Source: an uncultured Oleiphilaceae bacterium (GTDB lineage Bacteria; Pseudomonadota; Gammaproteobacteria; Pseudomonadales; Oleiphilaceae). From it: DNA of 64,000 nt. Shown piece after piece: positions 30,028 through 38,857 of the stretch. The first letter of the stretch is position 1; each line of letters opens with the position of its first letter. The translations under genes were made by a program, and so were the position numbers. A model generated the notes under the pieces. The model was given only the letters and a program-made list of their open reading frames with translations, was not told the DNA's origin and made no database searches. The stretch is taken from the NCBI GenBank assembly GCA_913060665.1, contig CAJXUY010000003.1:265363-329362 (forward strand). The letters are read 5' to 3'.

Positions 30028-31920
30028 ATGAGCGATTTAGAAGCCAGTGTAGTCATTGACCTGAAGGGTAATTTAACCCAACAGGCGCGGCGCCATGAAG
30101 GGGCATTGAATAGCCTGGGGCGTAATGGCAGCCGTCATTTGGGTGTGCTTCGTCGCAGTGCTATGCGGGTTGATCGTGTGATGACTTCGTTGGGTAATCG
30201 CTATGTGGCGCTGGCAACGGGGGGCGCTTTGGTGGCGGCGGGTAAGCAAGTGGGTGACCTGAGTGCCAAAATGAATCAGTTAGGAATTGATTTTGGTAAG
30301 AATGGCGCAGCATTAAAAGCCTTTAAGGCTGAATGGACTGATGCAATTAGTGCAGCCTCTATACGTTGGGGGATTGATTCTGACCAGCTTGCGGCAAGCA
30401 TACAGGAAATTGCCAATAGTACCGGTGATTACAACTTTGCTAAAGCCAATATTAGTCGGATGGCTATGGCTATTTCAGCAACAGGGTCGTCTGGTGATGA
30501 TATTGGTAAGCTGATTGTTGAGATGCAAAAGAGAAAATGGAGTGAGGAGGATATAAAAACCGCCTTTGATTTGATGTCTGAGATTGGGCAGCGAGGTTCG
30601 CTGAACATGAAAAGCATGGCTGGCGTGGGGCCTGATGCATTCGCTGCTTACCAGCCTGCAGACGTAAAAGAGTTTCAGGAAATGCTGGCTATTATGCAGG
30701 TTTTTGGTGACTCAACTAAAAATGCAGAAGAATCAATGACCTCATTGAGAGCATTTATGCTGACCATAAACTCTGAAGATGGGTTAATAAAGCTCCAGAA
30801 ATCCGGTGTCGATGCTATCGACATGGATACCTATAACAAAACTGGAAAAATAAGGCGTGCTCATTCACCAGGTGAAATGATGCGTAAAATTGCCGAAGCA
30901 TCCGATGGCGAACAGACCGCAGTAACAGCAATGTTTGGCAATACTGAAGCCTACAAAGGGTTGGCTAACTATCTTGATGAGTTTAATAAGACTCGCAAGA
31001 CTTTGCGTTTTGACAAATTAATGGACGTTCAGACTGATGGAACTGTTCTATTCAAAGATGCTACTGACAATTTACATGAGATGAATAGTCAGTTTAGGCG
31101 CGTGCTGGAAATTGGTAAACAGTTTGCCAATACCGACTTAGCGGGACCAGTTGATGAGCTGGCCGCCTCTATAGAAAGCCTATCGACTGAAAATATTAAA
31201 GACATAATGGAAGCCGCAAAAGGCGCTGGCATTGCTTTGGGTACGGCGCTGGCTGGATATGCTGTTTTAAAATATGGCAATAAAGGTCGAAACGCATGGA
31301 AAAATAGAAAAGGAGGGACAGGTGCTAGCGGCTCATCTGGTAACCCTCTACTCGATGCTGCATCTAGCTTTGCTCCTGTACCTGTTTATGTCGTCAATAA
31401 CCCTGGTGCTGGGGGTGGCCGTAATGGAGGGGCTCGTAGATCTGGTGGCCGTAAAGTTAATCGTCCTTCAAATTTTAAACTACTCAAAAACGCCCCTCTC
31501 GGCTCTATTGGAGCTTTAGGCCCAGCGGCAATACTGCGATCAGCAGGTTTTGTAGGCTTGGCAGGCGGTGCCGGTTATGCCATTGGCTCACTGATTAGTG
31601 AAGCCATAGAAGGCACGGAGGTGTCTAACAGCATTGGTCGTTCGATCGCTGTTGTATTGGCAGGCCTCGGGAGTGAGGATGCCCAAGCCGCATTGGATGC
31701 AGAGCGTGGCGGATCAGCAAAATATAATAGTGCATCCAGAAGGCGCGCCCAGCGGGCCAAAGCCAGTGAGCAGTCAGAAAAAGAAGACCCTATTAAGGTA
31801 GAAATAGAACTAACAGGTGAGGCCAGCCGAGTACTCAGTGGGCAGACTAGACGTCGCAACCGTCAAAACCGCCGCACCCAGGTTGAGATATCGGGCGATA
31901 TGAGCATGGGTGGTTTATGA
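30028..31920 (+). CDS. Tail tape measure protein
   Basis: 630 aa. N-terminal helical repeats (GRNGSRHLGVLRRSAMRVDR), the tape-measure core (RWGIDSDQLAASIQEIANST, AMAISATGSSGDDIGKLIVE), a hydrophobic span around residue 395-412 and a second around 510-530. It sets tail length and is ejected ahead of DNA. It begins 19 bp after the frameshift product. Ser/Gly-rich linkers (SSGNPLLDAA, NNPGAGGGRNGGARRSGGRK) lie in the C-terminal third. Confidence 0.92.
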   Translation: MSDLEASVVIDLKGNLTQQARRHEGALNSLGRNGSRHLGVLRRSAMRVDRVMTSLGNRYVALATGGALVAAGKQVGDLSAKMNQLGIDFGKNGAALKAFKAEWTDAISAASIRWGIDSDQLAASIQEIANSTGDYNFAKANISRMAMAISATGSSGDDIGKLIVEMQKRKWSEEDIKTAFDLMSEIGQRGSLNMKSMAGVGPDAFAAYQPADVKEFQEMLAIMQVFGDSTKNAEESMTSLRAFMLTINSEDGLIKLQKSGVDAIDMDTYNKTGKIRRAHSPGEMMRKIAEASDGEQTAVTAMFGNTEAYKGLANYLDEFNKTRKTLRFDKLMDVQTDGTVLFKDATDNLHEMNSQFRRVLEIGKQFANTDLAGPVDELAASIESLSTENIKDIMEAAKGAGIALGTALAGYAVLKYGNKGRNAWKNRKGGTGASGSSGNPLLDAASSFAPVPVYVVNNPGAGGGRNGGARRSGGRKVNRPSNFKLLKNAPLGSIGALGPAAILRSAGFVGLAGGAGYAIGSLISEAIEGTEVSNSIGRSIAVVLAGLGSEDAQAALDAERGGSAKYNSASRRRAQRAKASEQSEKEDPIKVEIELTGEASRVLSGQTRRRNRQNRRTQVEISGDMSMGGL

Positions 31921-33206
31921 GTGTGCTTGACGACCTACGCCCTGCGGTATTTAACAATGTACCATTCTTTATTGAGGGGCAGTCGGGTGACTTTGGGCAT
32001 CGGGTTGATGTGCATGAATACCCGTTTAGAGATGATGCGTGGATTGATGACCTCGGCCAGCTGCTGCAGCGTTTAACCATTCGTGGTTTTATCCTGGATA
32101 ACAATGGCGACCTGCGCACCCAGCATGAAAACATTATTGCGGCGATCAACAAAGGGGCTGGCCCGTTAGACCACCCACGCCTTGGTAAGTTTACTGCACA
32201 ACCCGGTCGTTGCCGCTGGTCTATCTCTGACAGCAACCCTAGCAAAATTGATTTGTTTTTGGTGTTTCTACCGCCAGAAGCGGAGGCAAAACCAGAACCA
32301 AAAGTCGAGACACAAGAGAAGGTGGAAGATACCGCTGGCATGTGTCTGGGTGGTGCTGCTGAGGACTTTGCAGATGAGTTTGCTGAGGAGACATCGCTGT
32401 TTGATGACGTGCTCGACACGGCAGGGTTTGTGTTAGATGAAGCCAAAGCCGTGGTGAATGGGGTGTTAGACGTGGTGCGGGGTATTAATGGCCAGATTAA
32501 TGCGGCCTTAGCGCCTATTGCTGAAATATCTCAGGCCATCGATAACATTGGCGGTGAGTTGGCCGAACTGATCTTACAGCCATTGACCTTGTTTAACGAG
32601 CTGCAAGGTGTGATTGCCAGTGTGTTGAGCATTGGTGATGATGTTGAAAACGCCATTAACGGGTATCGCTCGGTGGATGGTGTAACCAGCACGTTAACGC
32701 ATTACAAAACACTCACGGCTATCGGCAATGATGAGTCTCCCATCCCTGAGACTACTCCGTCTCGTATTCGTCAGGCGAATAATAAGCGGGCATTACAAAA
32801 AGCCGTTGCGACCATTGCAACGGTTGAAGCGGTGCGGGCGGTGGCTAAAGCCAGTAAAAAACTGGATGTTTCTAGTAATGCGGACTCACCCTTTGATAGC
32901 TATGATGCGGCCATTGAAACCCGTGATGAGTTGATGGCGCAGCTTGAAGTACTTTCTGACCAGGCCTCGCCTGAGATGTATGACCAGCTTTCACAGCTTA
33001 GAGTTGACTGGGCTGCTCACATCGATGCTCATGGTATGCGTTTGCCCCGTATTGAGCGTAAGGAGTATAGCCAAACACTACCGGCGCTCGTGGTTGCCCA
33101 CATGATCTATGGTGATGCGGCGTTCGCAGACGACCTCATTACTCGTAACAATATTTCCCACCCATTATTTATTAAAGCCGGTACCGGACTAGAGGTGCTG
33201 AAATGA
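31917..33206 (+). CDS. DNA circularisation/baseplate protein (Mu gpN-like)
   Basis: 429 aa. The N-terminal domain (FNNVPFFIEGQSGDFGHRVD, EYPFRDDAWIDDLGQ, GAGPLDHPRLGKF) is the PF07157 DNA_circ_N module. It is present in Mu gpN, which despite the name is a tail-hub/baseplate component. A long helical C-terminal region follows. It overlaps tape measure and gpP genes by 4 bp each. Confidence 0.9.
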   Translation: MSVLDDLRPAVFNNVPFFIEGQSGDFGHRVDVHEYPFRDDAWIDDLGQLLQRLTIRGFILDNNGDLRTQHENIIAAINKGAGPLDHPRLGKFTAQPGRCRWSISDSNPSKIDLFLVFLPPEAEAKPEPKVETQEKVEDTAGMCLGGAAEDFADEFAEETSLFDDVLDTAGFVLDEAKAVVNGVLDVVRGINGQINAALAPIAEISQAIDNIGGELAELILQPLTLFNELQGVIASVLSIGDDVENAINGYRSVDGVTSTLTHYKTLTAIGNDESPIPETTPSRIRQANNKRALQKAVATIATVEAVRAVAKASKKLDVSSNADSPFDSYDAAIETRDELMAQLEVLSDQASPEMYDQLSQLRVDWAAHIDAHGMRLPRIERKEYSQTLPALVVAHMIYGDAAFADDLITRNNISHPLFIKAGTGLEVLK

Positions 33207-34255
33207 TCGTGCCTGAGTTTTTGGATATAGCGCTGGTTATCAATGGTGAACGATTGACTGGCTGGCGAACGATTGATATCGGTCGCTCAATGGAAAAAGG
33301 TTTTTTTGAGTTCAATGCGACAGCGACCAGCCCTTGGCGTACCGATAGCAGACGTAAAATAGAAGCGGGTCAGCCGTTTGAGGTTAAGTACGGTAATGAG
33401 CTGCTGATGACCGGCTACATTGACGATGTATACCCTGAGTATGATGCCAATACTCACGAACTGTCGATATCGGGTCGTTCTAAAACCGCTGATTTAGTGG
33501 ACTGCTCAACCATCGGTAAAACCTTTACTGATCAGACGTTGGTGCAAATCGCAGAGGCGTTATGCGACCCCTTTGATATTAAGGTGATTGATAAGGCTGG
33601 CGAGAACAAAAAGTTTCGTGATCAGCAAGCCATTGCCGAAGGCGAAGCCATTTGGGACTTCTTAGATCAGCTAGCTCGTATTCGTGCCGTGCGGTTAATG
33701 AGTGATGTAGACGGTAACCTGGTGATTACCCGTGCCGGTACCACTCGCAGCAAAACGCCGTTGGTGTTGGGTGGCAACATTCGCCAGGCATCGGGCACCT
33801 TTTCATACCGTAACCGCTTTCGTGATTACCATGTGGTGGCTAACCAGGCTGGCGAGACAAGTCAGCTGACCGCCCGTGATACCTCATTGCCTTACGGCAC
33901 GATTAGAGATGGTGTTATTAAACGCCATCGCCCCATTGTGATTGTAAACGAGCATTCGGCTGATATTGAAGACTGTCAAAAACGTGCCGATTGGCAGATG
34001 CGAACCCATGCTGGGCGCAGTGAGTCTGTGGTGTATACCGTCGGTGGCTGGACGGATGACAACGGTAAAACGTGGTTACCCAACGTGAAGGTGCCGGTTG
34101 ATGATGCTTACCTGGGCACTGCCAGCGATAAGCTTATCGCAGAAAGTTGGCTAAAGCTGGATAAAAGTGGGGCCCGTACTGAACTGCTCGTGATGCCGGT
34201 CTCCGCATTTGATTTGGTTGCAATACCTGAAGAGAAAAAGGGGTTTTTACTGTGA
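33203..34255 (+). CDS. Baseplate hub protein (Mu gpP/gp44-like)
   Basis: 350 aa. Features: GWRTIDIGRSMEKGFFEFNA, GQPFEVKYGNELLMTGYIDD, YDANTHELSISGRSKTADLV and the later WLKLDKSGARTELLVMP. This is the Mu gp44-type hub protein, structurally like T4 gp27. It forms the trimeric base on which the spike sits; the spike gene follows with a 4-bp overlap. Confidence 0.92.
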   Translation: MIVPEFLDIALVINGERLTGWRTIDIGRSMEKGFFEFNATATSPWRTDSRRKIEAGQPFEVKYGNELLMTGYIDDVYPEYDANTHELSISGRSKTADLVDCSTIGKTFTDQTLVQIAEALCDPFDIKVIDKAGENKKFRDQQAIAEGEAIWDFLDQLARIRAVRLMSDVDGNLVITRAGTTRSKTPLVLGGNIRQASGTFSYRNRFRDYHVVANQAGETSQLTARDTSLPYGTIRDGVIKRHRPIVIVNEHSADIEDCQKRADWQMRTHAGRSESVVYTVGGWTDDNGKTWLPNVKVPVDDAYLGTASDKLIAESWLKLDKSGARTELLVMPVSAFDLVAIPEEKKGFLL

Positions 34256-34845
34256 CTGCTCTTGATCGTATACGCCTGGCCCTTCGCATACTGCTTGATC
34301 GTGGGCTTCAAACCCGTTCCAGCTATAAAGGCGATGTACGGATGATTCAAACCCAGCAACGCCAAGGTGCTGACCCGATTGATGCCGAGCATATTGAGCC
34401 GTTCGGCTTTAGTGGCCACGCGCCAGATGGCTCTGAAACCATCGCCCTTAACTTCTCTGGTTCTCGCTCGTTGGCGGTAGTGCTTTTTGCCCATAACCGC
34501 GATTACAAAATGAAGTTAGAGCAAGGTGAAGTCAGTATTTATAACCAATGGGGTGACTACGTGAAGTTGCGTAAAGACCGCACCATTGAAGTGAAAGCCG
34601 ATACCAAAGTACTAGCCGACTGCCCGCTGTTTGAATGCACTAACGATGCATTAATTGGCGGCAACCTAGTGGTACAGGGCACGTCAATGCTGATGAGTAA
34701 TACCACCGTGGCTGCAGGTGCTTTTACCTGTGTCGCTCCTGCTGCGTTTGCGGCGGCGATGACTAACGCTGGGACGGATGTAGGCAAAACCCACGACCAC
34801 TATGCGGGCAATGAATCAGACGGATCAACGGGGACAGTACGATGA
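34252..34845 (+). CDS. Baseplate spike (Mu gp45-like)
   Basis: 197 aa. An OB-fold-like N-terminal part (RMIQTQQRQGADPIDAEHIE, PFGFSGHAPDG) leads to a beta-helix (VSIYNQWGDYVKLRKDRTIE) with a repeating V/T pattern. The end has KTHDHYAGNESDGSTGTV. The HDH fits the His-x-His iron site at the tip of Mu and P2 membrane-piercing spikes. It punctures the host outer membrane during infection. Confidence 0.9.
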   Translation: MTALDRIRLALRILLDRGLQTRSSYKGDVRMIQTQQRQGADPIDAEHIEPFGFSGHAPDGSETIALNFSGSRSLAVVLFAHNRDYKMKLEQGEVSIYNQWGDYVKLRKDRTIEVKADTKVLADCPLFECTNDALIGGNLVVQGTSMLMSNTTVAAGAFTCVAPAAFAAAMTNAGTDVGKTHDHYAGNESDGSTGTVR

Positions 34846-35264
34846 GTGCACTACCTGCGGTATTTAATACTGAGCTGTTAACGGGCGATTTAGGCTGTAT
34901 TGATGGCGCTAAAATGCCCGAAGCCGATTGGCTACAAACCGTTATTTATACCCATCTATTCACCAATAAACGAGACGCCGAACAAAGCGAAGGTGGCCAC
35001 TGGGGCGATATGTTTTATGACAACTCGTTTGGCTCGCTGTTGTGGACGCTGCGTCGTGAAAAACTCACCCAAAAGACGCTTTCAAGCGCCCGTGATATTT
35101 GCCTTGATGCGTTGAACTGGTTACTGAAACTCGACCACGTATCGGCGCTTGATGTAGTCGTTACGCGAGCGGGTTCTCGAGCAATGTCGATAGAAGTCAC
35201 CGCCACCCTTTCTAATAACGAACCCTACAATCAGGTTGAGGAGTACTCTCTCGATGCCGCTTAA
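34842..35264 (+). CDS. Baseplate wedge protein (Mu gp46-like)
   Basis: 140 aa. Matches the GP46 pattern: LLTGDLGCIDGAKMPEADWL, FTNKRDAEQSEGGHWGDMFY and GSLLWTLRREKLT. It is a wedge component, homologous in role to T4 gp25, initiating sheath polymerisation. It overlaps the next gene's start by 11 bp. Confidence 0.9.
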   Translation: MSALPAVFNTELLTGDLGCIDGAKMPEADWLQTVIYTHLFTNKRDAEQSEGGHWGDMFYDNSFGSLLWTLRREKLTQKTLSSARDICLDALNWLLKLDHVSALDVVVTRAGSRAMSIEVTATLSNNEPYNQVEEYSLDAA

Positions 35265-36330
35265 CACCCCATCGATCACCACCATTCGAAATCGCATGAA
35301 AAGCGATATGGAATTGCGATTTCAGCAGGCGGGTCGAGACATAGATGCGACAACGCCAGGCACAGGTTATACCGAATTTTGTAATGCCATTGCGGGTGTT
35401 GCGTATTCGCTTTGGTCAAACCAGATATGGATTGCAAACCAGAACATTATTGATCGTATGGATGCCGAAACATTAGTCCGTGAAGCCTCCTACTTGAAGG
35501 TGTACCGAGCAGCTCCGTTTTTTGCTTCTGGCCCTGTGGTGGTAACAGGCAATGATGGGTTGGTTATTCCTGAACGCACGGTTCTACAAACGACATCGGG
35601 TTTTCAGGTACGCACGACTGAAGAGCAAGCCATTACTGGGGGCACTGCAACGATTAATGTGATCGCCATGGAAGTGGGAACGGCAGGTAATTTATCGGCC
35701 GGTACCAAGCTCTCGTTTATCTCACCGATTGCTGGGGTTGATAGCAATACGGTTGTTGATACCGGCGGGTTAACTGCAGGGGCCGATGAAGAAACGATCG
35801 ATCGCTTAAAAGCTCGCTTTAAAGAACGGCTTCAAAAGCCACCCAAAGGCGGCACCAGTGATGATTATATTGCCTGGTCTAAAGAGGCTCATGTCGACGT
35901 GACCCGGGCGTGGGTGTTTAAGCATGAGAACGGCGTGGGGTCTATCACCGTGCGTGTGGTGACTGAAGCGTTAGTCGACCCTATCGCCAGCCCTGCGGTG
36001 GTTGCGGCCGTGCAATCTTATGTAGAAGACGCTAAGCCTGCTGGGTTAAGTCAGTTTGTGGTTGAGGCTCCTTTGCCAAAGCCGTTAGACCTGGTGTTTA
36101 ACTCGCTGTCACCTAACACCCCTGAGGTTCGTGCTGCGATCGAAGCGGAAGTGAAAGACTTACTATTTAGGGATGTAGGCCCAGACTCTACATTGCCTAT
36201 TAGTCACATTCGAGCTGCGATTAGCCGTGCGACTGGCGAAGAGGATTATGTGATTACACAAACCAGCAGTTACACCTTTGCTCACAATGAGTATCCAGTG
36301 CTAGGGAGTACAACATGGCCAGGGGTGTAA
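35254..36330 (+). CDS. Baseplate J-like protein (Mu gp47-like)
   Basis: 358 aa. I use ATG 35254, which has GAGGAG 9 bp upstream, and not an earlier in-frame ATG at 35236. Baseplate_J features include RDIDATTPGTGYTEFCNAIA, YLKVYRAAPFFASGPVVVTG, IAMEVGTAGNLSAGTKLSFI and KPPKGGTSDDYIAWSKEAHV. It is the wedge protein that joins hub to fibres. Confidence 0.93.
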   Translation: MPLNTPSITTIRNRMKSDMELRFQQAGRDIDATTPGTGYTEFCNAIAGVAYSLWSNQIWIANQNIIDRMDAETLVREASYLKVYRAAPFFASGPVVVTGNDGLVIPERTVLQTTSGFQVRTTEEQAITGGTATINVIAMEVGTAGNLSAGTKLSFISPIAGVDSNTVVDTGGLTAGADEETIDRLKARFKERLQKPPKGGTSDDYIAWSKEAHVDVTRAWVFKHENGVGSITVRVVTEALVDPIASPAVVAAVQSYVEDAKPAGLSQFVVEAPLPKPLDLVFNSLSPNTPEVRAAIEAEVKDLLFRDVGPDSTLPISHIRAAISRATGEEDYVITQTSSYTFAHNEYPVLGSTTWPGV

Positions 36331-36908
36331 ACGAATTTAGAGATATGTGCTTGGCACTTCTGCCGGTTGGGCCTGCATGGCCTAAGACGGCTGACAGCGA
36401 ATGGGCGCTTTTGTTTGAAGCGGTCATGCCTGAATTTACCCGTATTGATGCGGCGAACGAGCAGCTGCTAAAAGAGATGTCCCCCGTTAGCGCTGAGCTG
36501 CTATTTGAAGAGTGGGAAGCCCAGTACGGACTGCCCAGCAAATGCATGGAAGGGCAAGAACAGACTCTACAACAGCGTAGAAATACCCTTATTAACAAGT
36601 ACCGGTTTGTCGGCGATCAGAGTAAGCAGTTCTTCATAGACCTCGCGGCCTCAATCGGCTTTGCCATCACCATTACTGAATTTAGCGCCAGCAACCCTGG
36701 GCTACAAAGCAGCTATGAGGGCATTCCGCTGGCTGGGGATGACTGGAACTTTGTATGGCAAGTGAATGCACCGCTCACCACAGTTCAGCCAAGAACCTAC
36801 CCATCGGGCTACGGTGAAGCCTATGCAGAATGGGAAAACGAATTGCTTGAATGTACGTTAAATGCGTATGCCCATGACCACCGAATTTTATTTTTCAGCT
36901 ATAGCTAG
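36315..36908 (+). CDS. Baseplate/tail protein (Mu gp48-like, DUF2313)
   Basis: 197 aa. Family features are CLALLPVGPAWPKTADSEWA, LLFEEWEAQYGLPSKCMEG and QRRNTLINKYRFVGDQSKQF. It lies between gp47 and the fibre as in Mu. It overlaps the gp47 end by 16 bp. Confidence 0.9.
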   Translation: MARGVNEFRDMCLALLPVGPAWPKTADSEWALLFEAVMPEFTRIDAANEQLLKEMSPVSAELLFEEWEAQYGLPSKCMEGQEQTLQQRRNTLINKYRFVGDQSKQFFIDLAASIGFAITITEFSASNPGLQSSYEGIPLAGDDWNFVWQVNAPLTTVQPRTYPSGYGEAYAEWENELLECTLNAYAHDHRILFFSYS

Positions 36909-36917
36909 GAGTTCATA

Positions 36918-37703
36918 GTGGACCACCCAATTAGTGATCCTGGATCACGCTTACATAATGGTCGTTTTACCGATGGTGATTCAGCCCAAGGGATCTTGCC
37001 ATCGATCGACAAAGCCGAACACATGAATGCGGTCTATGACGAGATTAAGAGCGTTATAACTGCTGGAGGGTTAACGCCTAATGAAACCAAATTTGATCAA
37101 CTTCTAAAGGCCATTCAAACGCTGGGAGTTCCGGCTGGAGTTATTACCCTATGGTCTGGTGCTGATGATGGAATTCCTAGCGGGTGGGCTCTTTGTGATG
37201 GTCAAAATGGCACCCCTGATATGCGTGACCGATTCGTGGTGGGCTCTGGTGGAGACTATGATACAGGGGATATTGGCGGGGCTGATAGCAAAAATACCTC
37301 TTCAAATGGTAGTCACAGCCACTCGGAAAGTTCTGCTGGTTCGCACGTTCATACTAGTCAGTCTGCTGGATCTCACAACCATGGCATTACGGTAAATAAT
37401 CACACTCTTTCTAAAAATCAGATGCCAGCTCACAGCCATACCTTCCAGCGTGCAACACAGGCAGTTGGTAGTACTACCATTGCGGGCTCGGGTGATCAGG
37501 GGGTGACATACTCGTCGACTGAAGGTGGCTCTGCGGCTCACAACCACTCTGCTTCTAGTGCCTCTAGTGGCACCCACAGCCACACGATTAATTCTAACGG
37601 TGGCCACTCGCACACAATCAACTCCTCTGGCTCGCATAACCACAGCATCGATGTGCGACCACGATATTACTCAAGCGCTTTTATTATAAAGCTTCCTATT
37701 TAA
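36918..37703 (+). CDS. Tail fibre with collar domain and His-rich tip
   Basis: 261 aa, GTG start with AGGAG upstream. A Tail_Collar domain (GVITLWSGADDGIPSGWALC, GTPDMRDRFVVGSGGDYDTG) is followed by about 100 residues rich in Ser-His-x-His repeats (GSHSHSESSAGSHVH, HNHSASSASSGTHSHTINSN). It ends with RPRYYSSAFIIKLPI. HxH repeats in fibre tips can bind metal ions along the trimer axis, as in T4 gp37. It should bind the host receptor. Confidence 0.9.
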   Translation: MDHPISDPGSRLHNGRFTDGDSAQGILPSIDKAEHMNAVYDEIKSVITAGGLTPNETKFDQLLKAIQTLGVPAGVITLWSGADDGIPSGWALCDGQNGTPDMRDRFVVGSGGDYDTGDIGGADSKNTSSNGSHSHSESSAGSHVHTSQSAGSHNHGITVNNHTLSKNQMPAHSHTFQRATQAVGSTTIAGSGDQGVTYSSTEGGSAAHNHSASSASSGTHSHTINSNGGHSHTINSSGSHNHSIDVRPRYYSSAFIIKLPI

Positions 37704-37714
37704 GGAGATAACAC

Positions 37715-38332
37715 ATGAAACTTTTGATTGTTGTTCAAGATTCAGTAGTCGCGGTTGATGGAATTGTATTGAAGCTTGACCTTACAGCATTTGACTTAAC
37801 AAATATTTGGTGCATTCGATGGGAAGATGATGCCGGAGAACTAGAGTATAGCGATACTCGGCCGAACGACCAGCTATCAAGCATCGAAACTTATCAGCCT
37901 ATTATTGACGCTCATGCCGCAGAGCTGGCTATCAACAATGCACCGCCTTCTCTTGCCGACCGAAAAGAGCAAGCATATGAAACGCTTAAATCACTGCGCA
38001 AAGAGTTTGAATTAACCAGCTTTGTACACAACAGTATTGCATGCCCAATTGGCCGAACGGAAAGAACGGATATCTCCTCTCTAACGCTGGGTTATACGTC
38101 TGGGCTAGTGCCCGCTGAGACAGTAACACGCTATAAAATTGATGCGACAACACGAATCGTGTTTAACGGATCAGCAGAATTTCTGCCTTTCGCAATGGCC
38201 GTGATGGGGCGATCTCAGCAGCTATTCCAAATCGAAGAAGATCTCGACAACCAGGTTAATGGAATGACCGAAGCTGAACTAGATATCTTCGACCCTCTGG
38301 CTTCATTTCAAGCAATGGTGGATACACTATGA
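37715..38332 (+). CDS. Tail fibre assembly-type protein (DUF4376-like)
   Basis: 205 aa. The N-terminal half is a small beta domain (VQDSVVAVDGIVLKLDLTAF, RWEDDAGELEYSDTRPND). The C-terminal half, LADRKEQAYETLKSLRKEFE and then ISSLTLGYTSGLVPAETVTR, resembles DUF4376 proteins placed after phage fibres as assembly chaperones or tip proteins. AGGAGATA precedes the ATG. It overlaps the next ATG by 4 bp. Confidence 0.75.
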   Translation: MKLLIVVQDSVVAVDGIVLKLDLTAFDLTNIWCIRWEDDAGELEYSDTRPNDQLSSIETYQPIIDAHAAELAINNAPPSLADRKEQAYETLKSLRKEFELTSFVHNSIACPIGRTERTDISSLTLGYTSGLVPAETVTRYKIDATTRIVFNGSAEFLPFAMAVMGRSQQLFQIEEDLDNQVNGMTEAELDIFDPLASFQAMVDTL

Positions 38333-38814
38333 GAATCCTAATACACGGCATTAATTATCGAAACTGGTTCAGTATTTTATGCGCCCTGGTAACAGGTAGT
38401 TCGTTTAGTCATACCAGCATCATCTACCAAGGTACCCGCTACGACACTACGTTTAAGCGTGGCTACTTTGATCAAGCGGATTCATTGCTAAACCAACCCA
38501 ATCGGGATGTAACGGTTATCGAAATAAACGATATCGACAGCCTACAGCTCTATGCGTTTATCAACAATCACGAACAGTACCGCACCAGGTACGATCTGAA
38601 AGGGTTATTGCTATGGCCGTTCAAGCGTCATGACCCAAATAAATACTACTGCTTTGAAGCCACGTTAGATGCGATTAAAGCAGCTGGAATTGAATTGGAT
38701 ATAAAGGGTATGCCGAGCGGCGGGAAGATTTTTACAGCTCTGCTGGATAAGGGGTATACGGCAACTAGAACAAAGCACAAATATGTGAAGGTGGTTAATA
38801 ATGGCGATCAATAA
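38329..38814 (+). CDS. Permuted NlpC/P60 (YiiX-like) cysteine hydrolase candidate
   Basis: 161 aa. His in GSSFSHTSIIYQGTRYD comes before Cys in NKYYCFEATLDAIKAAG. This His-then-Cys order, with the helix after the Cys, is that of circularly permuted papain-like amidases (YaeF/YiiX). It may cut peptidoglycan or lipid-linked bonds during entry, or modify a virion component. It stands in the tail-tip accessory group. No signal peptide is present. The catalytic assignment is by motif only. Confidence 0.6.
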   Translation: MRILIHGINYRNWFSILCALVTGSSFSHTSIIYQGTRYDTTFKRGYFDQADSLLNQPNRDVTVIEINDIDSLQLYAFINNHEQYRTRYDLKGLLLWPFKRHDPNKYYCFEATLDAIKAAGIELDIKGMPSGGKIFTALLDKGYTATRTKHKYVKVVNNGDQ

Positions 38815-38857
38815 TATAGACGGCGATAACGAGAATGCATGGAGTCCTGACGTATGA
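38801..38857 (+). CDS. Possible 18-aa peptide
   Basis: An ATG inside the end of the hydrolase gene opens MAINNIDGDNENAWSPDV and stops in an ATGA junction with the next gene. It may be a translation-coupling leader, not a functional protein. Confidence 0.3.
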   Translation: MAINNIDGDNENAWSPDV

